From Bacilli bacterium (lineage in GTDB: Bacteria > Bacillota_I > Bacilli_A > RF39 > UBA660), in NCBI GenBank assembly GCA_017511375.1, contig JAFWKJ010000010.1, forward strand, positions 1 through 43,451: a stretch of DNA of 43,451 bases, in the 5' to 3' direction. Within the stretch, counting starts at the first letter, position 1; every line of letters begins with the position of its first letter. Shown here piece by piece: positions 38,564-43,451 of this stretch. Under the pieces are notes generated by a model. The model ran no database searches. It saw only the letters and a list, made by a program, of their open reading frames with translations, and was not told the DNA's origin. A program made the translations under genes and the position numbers.

Positions 38564-39646
38564 GTGTTGGCAAACAGCAAACAATTAAAGGAAAAATTGG
38601 AATCTGAAATTAGTAAGAGTTCTCAGGTTTTTATTATTGGTCACAACGGTCCCGATTTTGATTCTATTGGATCTGGTATAGGAATATATGTCATGGCACA
38701 GGCTTTGGGGAAAGAAGCTCATATTATTTTGGAAGATGATGAATCTAAGTTTGAGTCTGGTGTTAAAAGAATTATTGATAGTAAGAGGCAAACAGTCTCT
38801 TTTATCAAAAAAGATGAGTTTCTAGAAAGAGTGGATTCAGATTCTTTGTTGGTCGTAACGGATGTTAATAAAAAACCGTTTATTGCTGTGGGAGATTCTT
38901 TAGATTGTTTTGGAAACATTATTGTTATCGATCATCATTCAGAAGATGAAACAACGATTCCTACAGAGGATAAATATATTTCTTTAGAGGCATCTAGTGC
39001 ATGTGAGATGGTTGCAAAAGTATTATCTTTAGCTAAGATTCCTTATGATCAGGATGTTGCTAATTATCTTTTAGCAGGAATATGTTTAGATACTAAAAGA
39101 TTTAAACAAAATACTACGGATAAAACACATGATATTGCAGAAAAACTTATTAAAAAAGGGGCAGACATCGATTTTGTTAATAATTTGTTTTTGGAAGAGT
39201 TTGAAAGTTTTTGCCGTATTAGTAATTTAATTATCAATGGAACTACGATAAAAAAAATAAGTGATTCGGCGTTAACGCCTATTCAAGTATCCTTTACTTT
39301 GAATCGAAATCAACCAAATCAAATTTATCATAGAGAAGACTATGCGAAAGCAGCAGATCGTATGATGAAATTTCATGGAATAGATGCGGCTTTTGCTTTA
39401 GGATTTATTGAACCGGGTATTGTTCATATTTCTGCTAGAAGTGGTAAACGTGTAAATGTTGGAAAGATAATGAGCGCTATGGGTGGCGGTGGAAATGCAC
39501 AATCTGCTGGTGGAAGAATAGAAACGGTTGACCTTTTTCAAGTAGAGAAAATTTTAATGGAATATGTTTTGCTTGGATTATCTGATGAAGAAGATATTAT
39601 TAAAGAGCCAACAGTTATCAAAAGAAAACAAATCAAAAAAATATAA
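38564..39646 (+). CDS. DHH/DHHA1 phosphodiesterase, GdpP-like catalytic half
   Basis: About 360 residues. The start is uncertain: GTG 38564 or TTG 38567 fit the AAGGTGAT site, which a GTG at 38555 overlaps. The DHH core has GHNGPDFDSIGSGIGI, VVTDVNKKP, NIIVIDHHSEDET with the DHH triad, SSACEMVAKVL and LLAGICLDTKRFKQNT. DHHA1 ends with ISARSGKRVNVGKIMSAMGG, GGGNAQSAGGRIE. These marks are those of GdpP, which hydrolyses c-di-AMP, but the usual N-terminal membrane helices, PAS and GGDEF domains are absent. Activity on c-di-AMP or pApA is inferred. It lies after the ftsW unit with its own promoter. Confidence 0.85.
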   Translation: MLANSKQLKEKLESEISKSSQVFIIGHNGPDFDSIGSGIGIYVMAQALGKEAHIILEDDESKFESGVKRIIDSKRQTVSFIKKDEFLERVDSDSLLVVTDVNKKPFIAVGDSLDCFGNIIVIDHHSEDETTIPTEDKYISLEASSACEMVAKVLSLAKIPYDQDVANYLLAGICLDTKRFKQNTTDKTHDIAEKLIKKGADIDFVNNLFLEEFESFCRISNLIINGTTIKKISDSALTPIQVSFTLNRNQPNQIYHREDYAKAADRMMKFHGIDAAFALGFIEPGIVHISARSGKRVNVGKIMSAMGGGGNAQSAGGRIETVDLFQVEKILMEYVLLGLSDEEDIIKEPTVIKRKQIKKI

Positions 39647-39648
39647 AT

Positions 39649-39670
39649 AAGAGAGGGAACTCTCTTTTTT
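39649..39670 (+). terminator. Terminator of the DHH gene
   Basis: Stem AAGAGAG (39649-39655) with CTCTCTT (39660-39666), then T's. Confidence 0.85.
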
Positions 39671-39697
39671 TTTGAATAATATGAATGGGGTGATTCT

Positions 39698-40369
39698 ATC
39701 ACATTTCATTATCGGTATCGAAAACAAATTATAGGAATTCTTTTAGGGCTTGTTCTCTTATCAGGGGGGATTGGTTTTTATTTTTATCAAGGAAAGAATG
39801 AAAAAGAAGAGGTTGTCGAAACAACTAATTTAGAGAAGAAAAAAAAGACAATTGAAAAAGAGAAACAGGAAGATCTTGTTTCCGTGGATATTAAAGGGGA
39901 AGTTAATATACCGGGGATGTATTCCATTCCTTCTAGTATGAGAGTTTTAGATGTGATTGATAAGGCTGGGGGATTAACGGAGAATGCAGATACTTCTGTC
40001 ATTAATTTGAGTAAAAAAGTAGTGGATGAAATGGTCATCGTTATTTATAGTAGAGAACAAGTTCAAAATTTTGAGGAAACTAAAAGGCAAGAGGAATATC
40101 TCCAAGAAAAGTGTAAGAAGCCTGAAGAGAATGCTATTCAAAATGATGCATGTTATGGAACCAATTCATCAGATTCCACAAAGATAAATATTAATACAGC
40201 TACTTTGGAAGAACTAATGTCTTTAAATGGAATTGGAGAAAGTAAAGCGAAAGATATCCTTACTTATCGTGAACAAAATGGAGGATTTCAATCTATTGAT
40301 GATATTAAAAATGTTCCAGGAATAGGAGAAAAGCTATTTGCTCAGATTCAGGAAGCTATTACTGTGTGA
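39698..40369 (+). CDS. comEA: Competence protein ComEA, probable AUC start
   Basis: ComEA binds incoming double-stranded DNA outside the membrane and feeds it to ComEC. The frame reads a full protein only if it starts at ATC 39698, 3 bases after GGGGTGAT; the first standard start, GTG at 39884, has no site and would remove the anchor. From 39698: a basic start (TFHYRYRKQ), one membrane helix (GILLGLVLLSGGIGFYFY), a charged linker, an SLBB-type domain (about 60-120, VDIKGEVNIPGMYSIP and GGLTENAD), a linker with two Cys, and a helix-hairpin-helix pair (about 165-223, INTATLEELMSLNGIGESKA and NVPGIGEKLFAQI). 223 residues, as expected. TGA stop, overlapped by comEC. Confidence 0.85.
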   Translation: MTFHYRYRKQIIGILLGLVLLSGGIGFYFYQGKNEKEEVVETTNLEKKKKTIEKEKQEDLVSVDIKGEVNIPGMYSIPSSMRVLDVIDKAGGLTENADTSVINLSKKVVDEMVIVIYSREQVQNFEETKRQEEYLQEKCKKPEENAIQNDACYGTNSSDSTKININTATLEELMSLNGIGESKAKDILTYREQNGGFQSIDDIKNVPGIGEKLFAQIQEAITV

Positions 40370-42359
40370 TTTTTTATATTATGGATTCTTTTCTTTGGCC
40401 ATTCTTTTTACAATATTTCAAATTCATATTCAAAGAACTTCTTATTATTCTTTCAAAACAAAAGAAGTTGTAGGAACCATTACTTCTATTCAAGAAAAAG
40501 AAGGAAGGATCATTTATCAAATCAAGGCAGAAGAGTTATTACTTGTTTATACGAATCAACCAAATTCTTTTGTTCTTGGTGATGTAGTAAAAGTATATGG
40601 AGATTTTCAAAAACCTGAATCATATACTGATAAAAATCTATGGAATTATGAAGAGTATTTACTGCATAAAAAAATATATTTTACTGTTCAAGCAAAATCT
40701 ATTATGCCAGTAAAACACAATAGAAATATTTATTATAGAATGAAACAGGCTGTTATTAATAGGATCCATAAAAATCCTTATTTATCTACTTTTATCTTAG
40801 GGGATAAATCCTTTTTATCTTCTCGTGTAATTAGAAGTTATCAAGAAAACGGAATTAGTCATTTATTTGCGATTAGTGGGATGCATATTTCTTTACTGGC
40901 AAGTTTATTGGAAAAACTATTAAAAAAGAGATTTAATGAATATAAAAGATATTCTATTATTATTCTTTTTCTATTGTTTTATTTATGTCTAGTTGGTTTT
41001 TCTCCTTCTATTGTGAGAGGGGTATCCTTCTATATTGTTTTTCAAGGAAATCGTCTCTATTATTTTTATATAAAAAAAGAAAATCTATTTTTATTTGTTT
41101 TATCTATTTCATTATTTCTTAATCCTTTTTATGTTTATGATGTTGGCTTTCAGTATTCTTATTTTATTAGTTATGCTCTTCTTAAAATGTCATCTGTTTT
41201 AAATAGTCAATCTAAATGGATGTCTCTTTTAAAAGTCTCTTCTCTTTCTTTTTTAGTGAGTATTCCGATTACTTTAAAAAACTATAATCAATTGAATTTT
41301 TTTAGTGTGATATACAACTTGTTTTATGTTCCATACGTTAGCTATATTGTATTTCCTCTTTCTCTTATTACTATCTTGTTTCCTCCTATAGAGTTTCTCT
41401 ATAACTTTTTAACTAGTATCTTGGAAATAACATCTTTCCTTCTTCTAAAAAATGAATTTGGAAAACTTATTTGGAAACAAGTACCTAATTATGTATATGG
41501 TTTCTATTTTGTTTTGTTGTTGTTTTATTTATCTTTTAAAAACAAAAAATTATTATTTGGTTTCTTTCTTCTATTATTTGTTCATTTTCTTATTCCTTAT
41601 TTTAATCATACTGAGTATGTGAAAGTATTAAATGTTGGACAGGGAGATTCTACTTTAATTCACATAAGTCAAAAAACCATTCTAATAGATACTGGAGGGA
41701 AAGGTAAGAATGGGACTTTGTTTTATAATGTGTTAAATCCTTTATTAAAAAAAGAGGGGGTTTCCCATATTAATTATTTGGTTCTTTCCCACGGCGACTT
41801 TGATCATATGGGAGAAGCTATTAACTTAGTTAATAATTTTAAGGTTGAGAAAGTAATATTTAATTGTGGATCTTATAATGATTTAGAAAAGGAATTAATC
41901 AAAGTATTAGATAAGAAGAAAATCAAATATTATTCATGTATTAAAGAGTTAAATATAGACAAGAATAAATTATATTTCCTTCAGACAAAAGAATATGATA
42001 ATGAAAATGATAACTCAAATGTTATTTATACTGAACTTGATGGTTATAAATTTATGTTTATGGGGGATGCATCTACAACTACCGAAAAAGAAATATTAAA
42101 TAATTATAATTTACCTGATATTGATATATTAAAAGTAGGACATCATGGAAGTAGGACAAGTAGTGGTAAAGAATTTATAAATGAAATAAATCCTAAATAT
42201 TCTATTATTAGTGTTGGAAAGAATAATCGCTATGGACATCCAAACAAAGAGGTATTAGAAAATTTAGAAAATTCTAAAATATATAGAACAGACCAGGATG
42301 GAAGTATAATGTTTAAAATTAAAAATAATAAACTAAGAATAGAAACATGTAGTCCTTAG
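40338..42359 (+). CDS. comEC: DNA uptake channel ComEC
   Basis: Forms the membrane channel that takes in one DNA strand. The TTG at 40338 lies 8 bases after an AGGAG inside comEA, giving a 32-base overlap with comEA and likely coupling. 673 residues. N-terminal membrane segment and small soluble domain; competence domain with many helices starting at GISHLFAISGMHISLLASLL; C-terminal metallo-beta-lactamase-like domain (about 430-673) with LNVGQGDSTLIH, LIDTGG, LSHGDFDHMGE, FMGDAS and LKVGHHGSRTSS. The nuclease motif is complete, as in Bacillus, so the protein could degrade the other strand. The C-terminal part is more A/T-rich than the rest. Confidence 0.94.
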   Translation: MLRFRKLLLCDFLYYGFFSLAILFTIFQIHIQRTSYYSFKTKEVVGTITSIQEKEGRIIYQIKAEELLLVYTNQPNSFVLGDVVKVYGDFQKPESYTDKNLWNYEEYLLHKKIYFTVQAKSIMPVKHNRNIYYRMKQAVINRIHKNPYLSTFILGDKSFLSSRVIRSYQENGISHLFAISGMHISLLASLLEKLLKKRFNEYKRYSIIILFLLFYLCLVGFSPSIVRGVSFYIVFQGNRLYYFYIKKENLFLFVLSISLFLNPFYVYDVGFQYSYFISYALLKMSSVLNSQSKWMSLLKVSSLSFLVSIPITLKNYNQLNFFSVIYNLFYVPYVSYIVFPLSLITILFPPIEFLYNFLTSILEITSFLLLKNEFGKLIWKQVPNYVYGFYFVLLLFYLSFKNKKLLFGFFLLLFVHFLIPYFNHTEYVKVLNVGQGDSTLIHISQKTILIDTGGKGKNGTLFYNVLNPLLKKEGVSHINYLVLSHGDFDHMGEAINLVNNFKVEKVIFNCGSYNDLEKELIKVLDKKKIKYYSCIKELNIDKNKLYFLQTKEYDNENDNSNVIYTELDGYKFMFMGDASTTTEKEILNNYNLPDIDILKVGHHGSRTSSGKEFINEINPKYSIISVGKNNRYGHPNKEVLENLENSKIYRTDQDGSIMFKIKNNKLRIETCSP

Positions 42360-42371
42360 AAAGGAGTAAAT

Positions 42372-43262
42372 ATGAATTATTATTATGAAATAAAAAATGA
42401 ATTAATAAACAATGAAATTAATAGAAAAGTTAAGAATTATTCAATTAACAAAAGTGATTTAAATTCTTACTATAATGTTGGGAAAATATTAAATGAGGCA
42501 GGTAAGCATTATGGCGAAGGAATAATAAAAGAGTATTCACAAAAACTAAAATATGATTTAAATAAAAATTATAGTGTTAGATTATTATATAGGATGTTGA
42601 AATATTATAATTTTGTATCAGAAGAAAAATTGCCGACACTGTCGGCAAAATTATCATGGAGTCACTACGACGAAATTTTAAGATTTGATGATATTAATAA
42701 AATTGCATTTTATATTAAAATTAGTGAGCAGCAAAATTTATCAGTTAGGCAACTAAGAGAAAGAATAAAGTCTAATGTATATGAAAGATTACCAGAATCT
42801 ACTAAGAATAAATTGATAAATCAAGACGAATCTAATGTGGTTGACTTTGTAAAAAGTCCTATTCAAATCAAAAATAATTGGAATAATGAAATAATATCAG
42901 AAAAATTATTGCAGAAATTAATATTAGAAGATATATCTTATTTTTTAGAAGAATTAGGTGAAGGTTTTACTTTTATTAAAAATGAATATAAAATAAAGAT
43001 TAATGATAGATATAATTATATAGATTTACTTCTTTACAACATTAAATACAAGTGCTATGTAGTAGTAGAATTAAAAGTAACAGAATTAAAGAAAGAACAT
43101 ACAGGCCAAATTATGACATATATGAATTACATTGATAAAAATATTAAGACTATAGAAGAAAATGAAACAGTAGGAATAATAATTTGCAAACAAGATAATG
43201 AGTATGTTATTAAATATTGCTCTGATGATAGAATAATTTCTAGAGAATATGAATTAGTATGA
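42372..43262 (+). CDS. YhcG/DUF1016-family PD-(D/E)XK nuclease
   Basis: 296 residues. N-terminal DUF1016_N helical domain: YYNVGKILNEAGKHYGEGII, then KLSWSHYDEILRF and IKISEQQNLSVRQLRERIKS. The C-terminal domain is the nuclease: FLEELGEGFTFIKNEYKI, then YIDLLLYN (Asp near 217) and CYVVVELKV (Glu-x-Lys near 232), the PD-(D/E)XK active site, then HTGQIMTYMNYIDK and VGIIICK. Members are often found with restriction-modification or other defence genes or as orphans. It follows comEC by 12 bases with AAAGGAG, and its codon use looks more A/T-rich (many ATA, AGA). The target is unknown. Confidence 0.88.
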   Translation: MNYYYEIKNELINNEINRKVKNYSINKSDLNSYYNVGKILNEAGKHYGEGIIKEYSQKLKYDLNKNYSVRLLYRMLKYYNFVSEEKLPTLSAKLSWSHYDEILRFDDINKIAFYIKISEQQNLSVRQLRERIKSNVYERLPESTKNKLINQDESNVVDFVKSPIQIKNNWNNEIISEKLLQKLILEDISYFLEELGEGFTFIKNEYKIKINDRYNYIDLLLYNIKYKCYVVVELKVTELKKEHTGQIMTYMNYIDKNIKTIEENETVGIIICKQDNEYVIKYCSDDRIISREYELV

Positions 43263-43285
43263 TATAATATCATTGGAGGTATTAT

Positions 43286-43451
43286 ATGAAAAATGAAGAA
43301 TTTAAAGTGTTAAAAGAAAAATATGAAGAATTAAAATCAAAGAGAAATGAAGTACTAGATATTCAAAAAGAAATAGCAATATTAATTGAATCTGAAGAAG
43401 TAAAAAAATATTTGAATTTATTAGATTTGTTAAAAGGTAAGACGACTGGAA
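43286..43451 (+). CDS. Start of a small coiled-coil protein, cut by the window end
   Basis: A new frame begins at ATG 43286, 7 bases after TTGGAGGT and 23 bases after the nuclease gene. The 55 visible codons are charged and helical (LKEKYEELKSKRNEVLDIQK, then LIESEEVKKYLNLLDLLKG) and stay open to the end. Not recognised. The tight gap suggests it forms a unit with the nuclease. Confidence 0.65.
   Translation, partial: MKNEEFKVLKEKYEELKSKRNEVLDIQKEIAILIESEEVKKYLNLLDLLKGKTTG

Noticed and set aside
39884-40369. comEA beginning at GTG 39884
   Set aside because: It has no ribosome binding site and would drop the membrane anchor, which is clearly encoded in frame upstream.

Overview
The window is a low-GC, tightly packed stretch of chromosome from a Bacillota (Firmicutes) bacterium. 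It fits an uncultured gut-type lineage of Bacilli or Erysipelotrichia. Supporting signs are the strong A/T codon bias, AGGAGG-type ribosome binding sites, a T-box leader, short intergenic gaps with U-tailed hairpins, and many extended -10 promoters. Two small genes, an SspI-type spore protein and a YjcZ-like spore peptide, suggest that the organism or a recent ancestor forms endospores. UGA is an ordinary stop codon here: ftsW ends in UGA with its neighbour in the same frame, and several UGA stops sit inside terminator hairpins. I saw no tRNA, rRNA, CRISPR array, insertion sequence or prophage.

Layout. 1-5.3 kb: translation genes infC (5' end missing)-rpmI-rplT, rpsB-tsf and frr, with folD following. 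L20 and S2 carry unusual charged C-terminal tails, tsf is interrupted by one in-frame UGA, and a Lys/Ser/Thr-rich tail-anchored protein lies between tsf and frr. 6.1-10.5 kb: a Phe (UUC) T-box leader controls a HAD phosphatase gene plus pheS and pheT. 10.5-12.5 kb: a membrane-anchored serpin converges on sspI. 12.6-19.4 kb: a membrane protein, a YgjP-like metalloprotease, a SpoU methyltransferase, rimM, trmD, an insertion of unknown and DUF5305-type genes, then rplS and lepB. 19.6-30 kb: accessory envelope genes: a MacB-type ABC exporter, a DUF3267 membrane protease, a DUF4870-like protein with a repeat tail, a flavin-binding protein, membrane proteins, a glycosyltransferase, a Sel1 protein, a GtrA protein and a BspA-type surface protein. 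31-37.9 kb: smc (short-armed), rpoD (with a C-terminal extension), def, a hidden YjcZ-like gene and ftsW. 37.9-42.4 kb: a PLC-like hydrolase, a GdpP-like DHH phosphodiesterase without its sensor half, and comEA-comEC for DNA uptake. 42.4 kb to the end: a YhcG/DUF1016 PD-(D/E)XK nuclease and the start of a small coiled-coil gene.

Most of the window is housekeeping: ribosome assembly, Phe-tRNA charging, chromosome segregation, the primary sigma factor and septal wall synthesis. The most notable points are the UGA inside tsf, the extended ribosomal proteins and RpoD, the anchored serpin, the two spore genes with sporulation-like promoters, the probable AUC start of comEA, and candidate leaders before rpsB and rplS. 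I found no clearly new multi-gene system. Functions rest on motifs recognised by eye; no database search was run.
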